Notes under the pieces: generated by a model | The model's input: the letters and a program-made list of their open reading frames with translations, nothing else | What the model was told of the DNA's origin: nothing | The model's database searches: none | Assembly (NCBI GenBank): GCA_040751755.1 | Contig: JBFMHC010000020.1 | Coordinates: 324,325 to 388,324 of the forward strand | Reading direction: 5' to 3' | Source of the DNA: PFJX01 sp040751755 | GTDB taxonomy: Bacteria > Pseudomonadota > Gammaproteobacteria > Burkholderiales > Thiobacillaceae | DNA length: 64,000 bases | Translations under genes and position numbers: made by a program | Part shown: in pieces, positions 57,864 to 64,000 of the stretch | Numbering within the stretch: the first letter of the stretch is position 1 | Layout of the letters: the number at the start of each line of letters is the position of its first letter

Positions 57864-57911
57864 GGTCATCATGAAGATCACGTAGGCGTAGCCGATGGCG
57901 ATGATGTACAT
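57693..57911 (-). CDS. Small membrane protein antisense to the ZIP tail
   Basis: 72 residues from ATG 57911 (an in-frame start 11 residues upstream is less likely). Two hydrophobic helices ('MYIIAIGYAYVIFMMTLVVV' and 'LAIALFLGVLPLWVFV') are followed by Arg-rich and acidic tail. Small proteins opening with MYIIAIxW/YxYV are common in betaproteobacteria, which supports a real gene. Its 3' part overlaps the ZIP gene by 171 bases on the other strand. Confidence 0.5.
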   Translation of the reverse strand: MYIIAIGYAYVIFMMTLVVVMGGDWLKGLAIALFLGVLPLWVFVKAMPRRRRHVGLGQGAGAPDGEHAEADE

Positions 57912-58007
57912 GGCGGGAATTCGGATGGCAGTTCGGATGTCCACCCAACTTTACAACGGCGGCGGGCATTCGCGCCCGTGCCGCATGCAACGATCCAAGC
58001 GGTATTC

Positions 58008-59321
58008 ATGAGCACACTCCCCAAGATCGGCTTTGTCAGCCTCGGCTGCCCCAAGAACGCCTACGACTCCGAGCGCATCCTCACGCAGCTGCGGGCCGAG
58101 GGCTATCTCATCGTCCCCACCTACCAGGACGCCGACGTGGTGGTGGTGAACACCTGCGGCTTCATCGACGCGGCGGTGGACGAGAGCCTGGACGCCATCG
58201 GCGAGGCCCTGCGCGAGAACGGCAAGGTCATCGTCACCGGCTGCCTGGGCGCGCGCGAGTCGGTGGTCAAGGACGCCCACCCGAGCGTGCTGGCGGTCAC
58301 CGGCCCGCACGCCACCGAGGCGGTGATGAATGCCGTGCACGACGCCCTGCCCAAGCCGCACGACCCCTTCGCCGACCTGATCCCGCCCGGCGGCCTCAAG
58401 CTCACGCCGCGCCACTACGCGTATCTGAAGATCTCCGAGGGCTGCAACCACCACTGCACCTTCTGCATCATCCCCAGCCTGCGCGGCGACCTGGTGTCGC
58501 GCCCCATCGGCGACGTGCTGAAGGAGGCCGAGGCCCTGGTGAAGGCGGGCGTGAAGGAACTGCTGGTGATCTCGCAGGACACCAGCGCCTACGGCGTCGA
58601 CGTGAAATACCGCACCGGCTTCCACAACGGCCGCCCGGTGAAGACGCGCATGCTGGAGCTGGTGCAGGAACTCGCCAAACTGGGCGTGTGGGTGCGCCTG
58701 CACTACGTCTACCCGTATCCCAGCGTCGACGAGGTCATTCCGCTGATGGCCGAGGGCAAGGTCCTGCCCTACCTGGACGTGCCCTTCCAGCACGCCAGCC
58801 CGCGCATCCTCAAGGCCATGAAGCGCCCTGCCCATGCCGAGAACACCCTGCGCCGCATCGAGAAGTGGCGCGAGATCTGCCCCGACCTGGCGATCCGCAG
58901 CACCTTCATCGTCGGCTTCCCCGGCGAGACCGAGGAGGACTTCGACACCCTGCTCGACTTCCTGGAAGAGGCGAAACTGGACCGCGTGGGCGCCTTCCCC
59001 TATTCGCCGGTGGAGGGCGCCAAGGCCAACGAACTGCCGGACCCGGTGGACGAGGACATCCAGCAGGACCGCCTGGCCCGCTTCATGGACGTGCAGGCCG
59101 ACATCAGCGCCGCCAAGCTCAAGTCCAAGCTGGGGCGCGAGCTGACCGTGCTGGTCGACGAGGTCGGTGGCGGCCGCGCCATCGCCCGCTCCTACGCCGA
59201 CGCGCCGGAGATCGACGGCGTGGTGCACATCGCCCAGGGCAGGGGGCTGAAGCCGGGCGATTTCGTAAAGGTTCGCATCACCCGTGCCGACGATTACGAC
59301 CTGTGGGGGAAGCCGGTATGA
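58008..59321 (+). CDS. rimO: Ribosomal protein S12 methylthiotransferase
   Basis: 437 residues from ATG 58008. The UPF0004 domain has the three auxiliary-cluster Cys ('SLGCPKNAYDSE', 'VNTCGFID', 'VTGCLGAR'), the radical SAM domain has 'CNHHCTFCIIPSLRG', and a TRAM domain ends the protein. RimO adds a methylthio group to an Asp of S12. It is linked to the Nudix gene by an ATGA overlap. Confidence 0.96.
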   Translation: MSTLPKIGFVSLGCPKNAYDSERILTQLRAEGYLIVPTYQDADVVVVNTCGFIDAAVDESLDAIGEALRENGKVIVTGCLGARESVVKDAHPSVLAVTGPHATEAVMNAVHDALPKPHDPFADLIPPGGLKLTPRHYAYLKISEGCNHHCTFCIIPSLRGDLVSRPIGDVLKEAEALVKAGVKELLVISQDTSAYGVDVKYRTGFHNGRPVKTRMLELVQELAKLGVWVRLHYVYPYPSVDEVIPLMAEGKVLPYLDVPFQHASPRILKAMKRPAHAENTLRRIEKWREICPDLAIRSTFIVGFPGETEEDFDTLLDFLEEAKLDRVGAFPYSPVEGAKANELPDPVDEDIQQDRLARFMDVQADISAAKLKSKLGRELTVLVDEVGGGRAIARSYADAPEIDGVVHIAQGRGLKPGDFVKVRITRADDYDLWGKPV

Positions 59322-59782
59322 GCGAAAACATCTGGAAACCCCACGTCGTGGTCGCCGCCGTGATCGAGCGGGACGGCCGCTTCCTGCTGGTGGAGGAGGA
59401 GACCGACGACGGCGTGCGCTTCAACCAGCCCGCAGGCCACCTCGAAGAGGACGAGACCCTGCTCGACGCGGTGCGCCGCGAGGTGTTCGAGGAGACCGCG
59501 CACCGCTTCGAGCCGCACGCCCTGCTCGGCGTCTACCGCTGGCGCCACCCGACCAACGGCCGCACCTACATGCGCTTCGCCTTCACCGGCGAGATCACCG
59601 GTTTCGACCCGGAGGCCGGTCTGGACGACGGCATCCTGCGCGCGGTGTGGTTGACGCGGGAGGAGATCGAGGCCAGCGCCGCGCGCCACCGCAGCCCGCT
59701 GATCCTGCGCTGCCTGAACGACTACCTCGCGGGCAAGCGCTATCCCCTGGACGTGCTCAACGATCTGGGCGGGTTGGCATGA
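59318..59782 (+). CDS. Nudix hydrolase (NudJ-like)
   Basis: A 154-residue protein with the Nudix box 'GHLEEDETLLDAVRREVFEE' then 'TAH' (about 42-64); the last Gly of the consensus is Ala. A C-terminal helix follows. In gammaproteobacteria NudJ (phosphatase of HMP-PP and nucleotides) lies upstream of mnmA, as here. The start overlaps rimO. Confidence 0.85.
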   Translation: MSENIWKPHVVVAAVIERDGRFLLVEEETDDGVRFNQPAGHLEEDETLLDAVRREVFEETAHRFEPHALLGVYRWRHPTNGRTYMRFAFTGEITGFDPEAGLDDGILRAVWLTREEIEASAARHRSPLILRCLNDYLAGKRYPLDVLNDLGGLA

Positions 59783-60029
59783 GGCTTGGCATGGCGAGCG
59801 GTGCTCGCCTCACCCTCTCCCTAGCCCTCCCCCCTCAAGGGGGAGGGAATGGTGGTCCAGCCACCCGGCACGTGCAGCCAGCCTCGCCGCGCGCTTTCCC
59901 CTCTCCCCCGAGGGGAGAGGGGCAGCGAGTGCGTCGATACCTGGCTGGGTTGTGTCCCGGCATCCCCTCTCCCTTGAGGGGAGAGGGGCAGGGGAGAGGG
60001 TGGGGCAGGCGCAGCCTGCCTTCCAAGCC
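59783..60029. repeat. Three GC-rich palindromes between the Nudix gene and mnmA
   Basis: Hairpins CCTCCCCC with GGGGGAGG (about 59826-59846), CCCCTCTCCC with GGGGAGAGGGG (about 59900-59924) and CCCCTCTCCC with GGGGAGAGGGG (about 59964-59988) are spaced about 60-70 bases apart, and GGCAGGCGCAGCCTGCC follows near 60005-60021. They are the same repeat family as at 29.7 and 30.7 kb. Confidence 0.65.
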
Positions 60030-61109
60030 ATGAGCCGCATCGTCGTAGGCCTCTCCGGCGGGGTCGATTCCGCCGTCACCGCGTACCTGCTCAAGCAGCA
60101 GGGCCACGAGGTGCTGGGCGTGTTCATGAAGAACTGGGAGGCGGACGACCTGGAGGAAGACTGCCCCATCGCCCAGGACTACAAGGACGTGCTCGCCATC
60201 GCCGAGGTGCTGGGCATCGAAGTCAGCCTGGTCAACTTCAGCCGCGAATACCAGGACCGCGTGTTCGCCTACTTCCTGCAGGAATACCAGGCCGGCCGCA
60301 CGCCCAACCCGGACGTGCTGTGCAACGCCGAGATCAAGTTCAAGGCCTTCCTCGACCACGCCCTCACCCTGGGCGCCGACCACATCGCCACCGGCCACTA
60401 CGCCCGCCTGGAGGGCGCCTACCCCAACCGCCGCCTGCTCAAGGGCCTGGACCCCAACAAGGACCAGAGCTACTTCCTCTACCGCCTCAGCCAGCGGCAG
60501 ATCGAACACGCCCTGTTCCCCATCGGCCACCTGCCCAAGCCCCAGGTACGCGAGCTGGCCCGCCAGGCTGGCATCCCCGTGGCGGAGAAGAAGGACAGCA
60601 CCGGCATCTGCTTCATCGGCGAACGGCCGTTCCGCGAGTTCCTGCAACGCTACATGCCCATCCAGCCAGGCGAGATGATCACCCCGGACGGCCGCATCGT
60701 CGGCCGCCACCAGGGCCTCATGTACTACACCCTGGGCCAGCGCCAGGGCCTGGGGATCGGCGGCGTGAAATGGGCGGAGGAGGGCGTGCCCTGGTTCGTC
60801 GCCGGCAAGGACCTGGCGAAGAACCAGCTCATCGTCGTGCAGGGCCACGACCACCCATTGCTGCTATCCCCCACCCTGGAGGCTGCCGACCTGAGCTGGG
60901 TGGTGGCGCCGCCCAAGGCCGGCGCCCGCTACACCGCCAAGACCCGCTACCGCCAGCAGGACGCCGCCTGCACGGTCGAGGTGATCGAGGCCGACCGTCT
61001 GGTGCTGCACTTCGACGAGGATCAGTGGGCGGTGACGCCGGGGCAGTCGGTGGTGATGTACGAGGGGGAGAACTGCCTGGGGGGCGGGGTGATTCAGGGG
61101 GAAGGTTGA
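60030..61109 (+). CDS. mnmA: tRNA-specific 2-thiouridylase
   Basis: A 359-residue protein from ATG 60030. The ATP pyrophosphatase loop 'VGLSGGVDSAV' is at 6-16; the two catalytic Cys are in 'NPDVLCNAEIKF' (about 97-108) and 'TGICFIGE' (about 197). It makes the 2-thio group of tRNA wobble uridines from sulfur of the TusE relay. The integron tail starts just after it on the other strand. Confidence 0.96.
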   Translation: MSRIVVGLSGGVDSAVTAYLLKQQGHEVLGVFMKNWEADDLEEDCPIAQDYKDVLAIAEVLGIEVSLVNFSREYQDRVFAYFLQEYQAGRTPNPDVLCNAEIKFKAFLDHALTLGADHIATGHYARLEGAYPNRRLLKGLDPNKDQSYFLYRLSQRQIEHALFPIGHLPKPQVRELARQAGIPVAEKKDSTGICFIGERPFREFLQRYMPIQPGEMITPDGRIVGRHQGLMYYTLGQRQGLGIGGVKWAEEGVPWFVAGKDLAKNQLIVVQGHDHPLLLSPTLEAADLSWVVAPPKAGARYTAKTRYRQQDAACTVEVIEADRLVLHFDEDQWAVTPGQSVVMYEGENCLGGGVIQGEG

Positions 61110-61151
61110 TTCAGTTGTGGGAATCGGGCCTGATCTCTTTAACTCGCTCGA

Positions 61152-61457
61152 TTAACCATGCACGCATTGTTTTGTTTTCTTGTTAAAGGCACCGCCAGAG
61201 TCCAGGCATCTGTCTTCCACAATGAATTCTGTGCCTTGTTTGTATAGATAATGGCCTCCGAAGCCAACGAAAAGCCAGAACAAAACGCCAACAAAAAACA
61301 CCAAAATACTTGCTGAGTCGATGCGCCTATCGAAAACTCGACAGATAAAATAGCCCGGGCCGCGAATAAGTATTTCAACAATGACTTGAACGAAGATCTC
61401 ACCCAAGAATCGGACAACACCTCCGAATATTTCTCCTGCAAAGTCTCCAAACGGCAT
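61152..61457 (-). CDS. Last cassette: small membrane protein
   Basis: A 101-residue protein starting 9 bases after the attC core. Hydrophobic segments 'FGGVVRFLGEIFVQVIVEIL' and 'ILVFFVGVLFWLFVGFGGHY' precede a tail with two Cys ('EDRCLDSGG', 'KKTKQCVHG'). Such proteins occur in genomes as small membrane proteins of unknown role. After its stop no attC could be found before mnmA, so this cassette is terminal or truncated. Confidence 0.55.
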   Translation of the reverse strand: MPFGDFAGEIFGGVVRFLGEIFVQVIVEILIRGPGYFICRVFDRRIDSASILVFFVGVLFWLFVGFGGHYLYKQGTEFIVEDRCLDSGGAFNKKTKQCVHG

Positions 61458-61465
61458 GGCTCTGC

Positions 61466-61543
61466 GTCTAACGCAAAGCTAACCTGCGAGCTACGAGGCG
61501 CGAAGCGCCGACGTAGCGAGTCGGGTTGAGCGCCGTGTTAGGC
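61466..61543 (-). repeat. attC site 1
   Basis: Plus-strand cores GTCTAAC (61466-61472) and GTTAGGC (61537-61543) with a long inner dyad between. The TAA stop of the DHFR-like cassette gene (61538-61540) lies in the core. Length 78. Confidence 0.85.
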
Positions 61544-62086
61544 GGCATTTGCCACCTTGTATTTGCTTTGCACGAACCCGCTTTCATACGCCCTTGTGGA
61601 TACGTGTTGTAGCTGGATGTCATGCGCTAATGGACCGAAAAGCGGTATACCCTCGCCAATCAGCACGGGGATTCTGGTGATGGTCACGTCCTGAATCAAA
61701 CCGGCTTGTAGGAAGCCCTGGATTGTTTTTCCACCATCAACGTATACGTGCTCAGAACCGGACGAAGCCAATTTTTGAATCAGCTCTGTGGGGGACGATG
61801 AAGTGCCCTTCACGCCCTCGTTGAGACTCTTGGGTTCCTTCGGAAAGCCGCTACTTAACACGATGACATTCTTGCCTCGATATGGCCATTCCTTGAATGT
61901 CAGCGCCAACTCGTAAGTCTTGCGTCCCATAACGAGGGTGTCTATTGACGCGAAGAATTCATGGAAACCATAGTCTTCGCCCCCGGCCACACCATCGCTG
62001 CCCGGCAACCAATCAAGATCGCCGTTCTTTCTTGCGATGAAGCCGTCCAGGCTCGTTGCAATAAATGCTGAGCACTTAACGGACAC
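61538..62086 (-). CDS. Cassette gene: dihydrofolate reductase/RibD C-terminal family
   Basis: 182 residues from GTG 62086, which has AGGAG 7 bases upstream; the ATG at 62107 lies in the attC core and lacks a ribosome site. Family marks are 'FIATSLDGFIARKNGDLDWL', 'IDTLVMGRKTYE', 'VIVLSSG' and 'HVYVDGGKTIQGFLQAGLI', as in the RibD C-terminal/DHFR-like proteins that bind NADPH. It is not a classical trimethoprim-resistance dfrA/dfrB product; its substrate is unknown. Lower GC than the chromosome. Confidence 0.8.
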   Translation of the reverse strand: MSVKCSAFIATSLDGFIARKNGDLDWLPGSDGVAGGEDYGFHEFFASIDTLVMGRKTYELALTFKEWPYRGKNVIVLSSGFPKEPKSLNEGVKGTSSSPTELIQKLASSGSEHVYVDGGKTIQGFLQAGLIQDVTITRIPVLIGEGIPLFGPLAHDIQLQHVSTRAYESGFVQSKYKVANAA

Positions 62087-62103
62087 TTTAGCTCCTAGAT
62101 GAC

Positions 62104-62169
62104 GCATAACGTGGCGCTAAGGGGCCGGACGCCGCAGGCGGACGGTCCCGCTTGAGCGCAGGGTTAGCC
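62104..62169 (-). repeat. attC site 2
   Basis: Cores GCATAAC (62104-62110) and GTTAGCC (62163-62169), length 66, with inner dyad GGGGCCGGACGCC against GGCGGACGGTCCC. This is close to the shortest common attC size. Confidence 0.85.
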
Positions 62170-62182
62170 ACTAACGCTGATT

Positions 62183-62533
62183 TCACGCGACACCCCTCAA
62201 GATAAGAGCAATCACAAAGATCACTATGGCAGCGATAACAAAACCCAATAAACGATGCCATGCGGTGACGTTGCTTTGTGCAAGAGCAATAGCTTCTGCC
62301 CCTCGCAAGTGAACTTTTCGGCAAAAAAAGAAGGACGCGAAAAATGAAAATGCCAATAACGACTCAAAAACCCCAGGTGGCCAAGTGCGGGCCGGATAAC
62401 CGATGCCAAAAGACACTATGGCGACAGCTAGTGTGACGACGACACCTTCAAATAGCGAAAGCCCGAAATGTTTGAATTGGCGTTGGAGATTGCCAGTAGT
62501 GTGCATGTCAGGCGGTGTGAGAGACGACTTCAT
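62183..62533 (-). CDS. Cassette gene: membrane protein, unknown
   Basis: A 116-residue protein starting just after an attC core. Three hydrophobic stretches are visible ('GVVVTLAVAIVSFGIGY', 'SLLAFSFFASFFF', 'LLGFVIAAIVIFVIALIL'). No recognised domain. Two ATGs near the start (codons 1 and 10) are possible. Confidence 0.6.
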   Translation of the reverse strand: MKSSLTPPDMHTTGNLQRQFKHFGLSLFEGVVVTLAVAIVSFGIGYPARTWPPGVFESLLAFSFFASFFFCRKVHLRGAEAIALAQSNVTAWHRLLGFVIAAIVIFVIALILRGVA

Positions 62534-62536
62534 GGT

Positions 62537-62635
62537 GGCTAACGTGCTAGGTGAGGGGCCGCCGGAGCGGCGAAGCCGCGGAGGGAACCAGCCAGCGCGG
62601 CTGGCTGGCGGTCCCTCTCGACCGGCGGGTTAGAG
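62537..62635 (-). repeat. attC site 3
   Basis: Cores GGCTAAC (62537-62543) and GTTAGAG (62629-62635), length 99, with long hairpins inside (CCGCCGGAGCGGCG and CCAGCCAGC-GCTGGCTGG types). The TAA stop of the next cassette gene is in the core. Confidence 0.85.
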
Positions 62636-63004
62636 TGCATTGGATTGCACACCAAGGCGCTTGAGTAAATGGCGGTTGTAGTTTGTTGCATACTCAGTGG
62701 CAAGGCGGATAAGCCTAAGGTGCTCTTTGTTTATTGGAGTGTCACTGGTGCCTTGAATCACCCGCACACCATAACGTGCTTTGTACTCGGATTTTTTCGA
62801 TTCTTCAGTGCCTGGAATAACCCAGGTGTATCCCTGTACCGCGAGTAACGTGTGATCGTTTTTCTTTAGTGCCGTTTCAGCGTCAGTAGTTGGATTTGCT
62901 TTTTCGATCCAGCGAAGCTGCTCAATTTGATTTTCCTGATCGCGTGCAGCAGGCGCGTTTACGAAAAACGTGAGGGCGATTGCTACTGCGGCGAAGGCTC
63001 TCAT
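62630..63004 (-). CDS. Cassette gene: secreted protein, unknown
   Basis: A 124-residue protein with a signal peptide ('MRAFAAVAIALTFFVNAPAA', cleavage near residue 20) and a soluble remainder with no Cys, containing 'GYTWVIPGTEESKKSEYKAR'. It starts inside 15 bases of an attC core and its stop is part of the next core. No family recognised. Confidence 0.65.
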   Translation of the reverse strand: MRAFAAVAIALTFFVNAPAARDQENQIEQLRWIEKANPTTDAETALKKNDHTLLAVQGYTWVIPGTEESKKSEYKARYGVRVIQGTSDTPINKEHLRLIRLATEYATNYNRHLLKRLGVQSNAL

Positions 63005-63012
63005 GGGTTGCG

Positions 63013-63084
63013 CTCTAACGTAAAGCTAAGGGGTAGGCAAAATGCGTAGCATTTTGACTGTCCCACTTGAGCGGCGAGTTAGCG
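63013..63084 (-). repeat. attC site 4
   Basis: Cores CTCTAAC (63013-63019) and GTTAGCG (63078-63084), length 72, inner dyad around AAATGCGTAGCATTT. Confidence 0.8.
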
Positions 63085-63108
63085 TAATAAAGTGGTATTT
63101 TGGTGCAA

Positions 63109-63489
63109 TCATTTCAGAGAAATGGCGGCTAGGGCAGAGAGTAGGCCAAAAGCCTCACCGAAAACGCCATATTTTGAATAAGGGTTGATCTGGCGCATCC
63201 ATTGAGGAAGCAGGGTGACTCCTAGCAATGTCGCAATTATGACAATTGGGATGCTACTGCTGACATCAACAAATTTGAGAAACATGTTTGCAGACGTGAT
63301 AGACCAATAACCAGCAGCATTGCCGAGTATAAAATTGATGATCTTATAGCTTGTTAACTGCCCGGTGGCATATTTGTCTGGATCGGGATCGTCTGATAGT
63401 ACTGATAATACGAATGGAAGTGCCAGCCATATTAGATTGGTGGCAACTAGCGATAAAAAATATGCGATAACTGACCAAACAAAAATCAT
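63109..63489 (-). CDS. Cassette gene: multi-helix membrane protein, second gene of a cassette
   Basis: A 126-residue protein with about four hydrophobic segments ('VWSVIAYFLSLVATNLIWLA', 'IPIVIIATLLGVTLL' and others). Ribosome site AAGGAAA precedes the ATG. No attC lies between it and the 111-residue gene upstream, so one cassette carries both. Unknown function. Confidence 0.6.
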   Translation of the reverse strand: MIFVWSVIAYFLSLVATNLIWLALPFVLSVLSDDPDPDKYATGQLTSYKIINFILGNAAGYWSITSANMFLKFVDVSSSIPIVIIATLLGVTLLPQWMRQINPYSKYGVFGEAFGLLSALAAISLK

Positions 63490-63527
63490 TTCATTTCCTT
63501 GGTTGGGTTAATCGTGGCGACTGTGGA

Positions 63528-63863
63528 TCAGTGCACAATACCGTCTTCATCTTCGCGTCGTGCTCTACCATCTATGCCCCATAATTCTTTATCGCCCGTG
63601 GAAAGTTTGATTTTTGGGTGGCGACTGCAGAGATAGCGGACGCGATCTTCCGTGATGTCTGTAAAACTTGAGATTGAACGTGTTGAGCGCCATTTCTTTG
63701 CTTGTGGGGGTAAAGTCACATTGTCAAGCCACTTGTAAACACGGCGCCGCTCTCTGTATTCGATTTCATAATCATTTAATCTACCAATGATCCATAGGAT
63801 CAATCCTGCTACGGCGCCACCCGCAGCGCCAACTAGTACGCCTGAAAGTATCTCATTAGGCAT
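63528..63863 (-). CDS. Cassette gene: membrane-anchored basic protein, first gene of a two-gene cassette
   Basis: A 111-residue protein with an N-terminal membrane helix ('GVLVGAAGGAVAGLILWIIG') and a basic cytoplasmic part with 'RERRRVYKWLDNVTLPP' and a final acidic tail. The start is 9 bases after an attC core. It is followed 38 bases later by a second membrane protein gene, with no attC between. Unknown function. Confidence 0.6.
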   Translation of the reverse strand: MPNEILSGVLVGAAGGAVAGLILWIIGRLNDYEIEYRERRRVYKWLDNVTLPPQAKKWRSTRSISSFTDITEDRVRYLCSRHPKIKLSTGDKELWGIDGRARREDEDGIVH

Positions 63864-63872
63864 GAATTTGAT

Positions 63873-63953
63873 CGCTAACGTGAAGCTTGAGGGGCGCGGA
63901 AACAGGCGGCGAAGCCGGCTGTTGGAGCGTCCCTCTCGAAGCGGTTGTTAGGG
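63873..63953 (-). repeat. attC site 5
   Basis: Cores CGCTAAC (63873-63879) and GTTAGGG (63947-63953), length 81, with the inner dyad GGCGGC-GAA-GCCGGC. The next cassette continues beyond the window. Confidence 0.8.
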
Positions 63954-64000
63954 GATTGAGGCAACTGGAAACCCCAGGCCATGCAACGATTCATAGATAT
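63948..64000 (-). CDS. 3' end of a further cassette gene, cut by window edge
   Basis: One minus-strand frame is open to the window end and stops at a TAA inside the attC core (63948-63950), as in two other cassettes here. Only about 16 codons are visible, ending in GFPVASIP, so nothing can be said about the product. Confidence 0.35.
   Translation of the reverse strand, partial: IYESLHGLGFPVASIP

Larger units (their letters stand above)
61145..64000 (-). mobile_element. Distal end of an integron gene-cassette array
   Basis: Five attC-type sites separate small leftward genes with visibly lower GC than their surroundings. In every cassette the gene starts just after a GTTRRRY-type core and ends just before or within an RYYYAAC-type core, as expected. 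The cassettes read leftwards, so attI, the Pc promoter and the integron integrase should lie to the right, outside the window. The array ends between the last cassette gene and mnmA. Confidence 0.85.

Noticed and set aside
61110..61151. Possible sixth attC after the last cassette gene
   Set aside because: GTTAAAG on the minus strand resembles a core, but no matching RYYYAAC core or inner dyad is present.
1..64000. CRISPR array
   Set aside because: No regularly spaced direct repeats with unique spacers were seen; the only regular array is the 23-bp iteron set.

Overview
The window is a GC-rich chromosome segment from a member of the Pseudomonadota, most likely a beta- or gammaproteobacterium. 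The evidence is a proteobacterial housekeeping set (bamD-rluD-pgeF, rimO-nudJ-type-mnmA, mfd, relA, ispD, ihfA), a long run of Rnf/pyruvate:ferredoxin oxidoreductase genes, and GC-rich intergenic palindromes of a kind seen in environmental, often anaerobic or lithotrophic, proteobacteria. The exact genus cannot be read from the sequence.

Layout. (1) 1-5.5 kb: the replication/partition end of an integrative conjugative element of the PFGI-1/SPI-7 type, read leftwards as parA, parB, a DUF2857-type gene, a winged-helix gene, a replication initiator-like gene and a PFL_4669-type gene cut by the window edge. The initiator-like gene contains a 23-bp iteron array that looks like an origin. (2) 5.6-12 kb: accessory DNA with an IHF-alpha gene, a HExxH protein, an AbiE toxin-antitoxin pair, two Xre-type regulators, a dinJ-yafQ module with a third zinc-ribbon gene, and orphan genes. 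(3) 12-19 kb: chromosomal genes for an EF-G paralogue, a pentapeptide-repeat membrane protein, a SpoU-family rRNA/tRNA methyltransferase, the PEP synthetase regulator PpsR, a diguanylate cyclase and a LysR regulator. (4) 19.3-33.2 kb: the metabolic core, rnfB-nifJ-rnfC-orf-rnfD-rnfG-rnfE-rnfA-orf followed by ppsA. (5) 33-42.6 kb: a two-gene c-di-GMP signalling operon (HDOD/histidine kinase plus REC-PAS-GGDEF-EAL), mfd and a YihY-cNMP-binding fusion. (6) 42.6-61.1 kb: DUF1015, ahpCF, a small regulator cluster, the AmmeMemoRadiSam trio, ispD, a cytochrome, relA with an in-frame stop, bamD, rluD, pgeF, a ZIP transporter, rimO, a Nudix gene and mnmA. (7) 61.1-64 kb: the distal tail of an integron gene-cassette array with five recognisable attC sites. 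All cassettes read leftwards, so attI and the integrase should lie to the right of the window.

How it works together. The centre of interest is the pyruvate node. An oversized PFOR is encoded inside an Rnf operon whose order (B, then C-D-G-E-A) resembles the Rnf operons of anaerobes rather than the usual proteobacterial ABCDGE. A divergent LysR gene sits upstream, PEP synthetase directly follows, and the PEP-synthetase regulator is about 14 kb away. The simplest reading is that ferredoxin is exchanged between Rnf (ion gradient and NAD(H)) and PFOR (pyruvate/acetyl-CoA), with pyruvate then raised to PEP; the direction in vivo is not determined by sequence. No CRISPR array, rRNA or convincing tRNA gene was seen.
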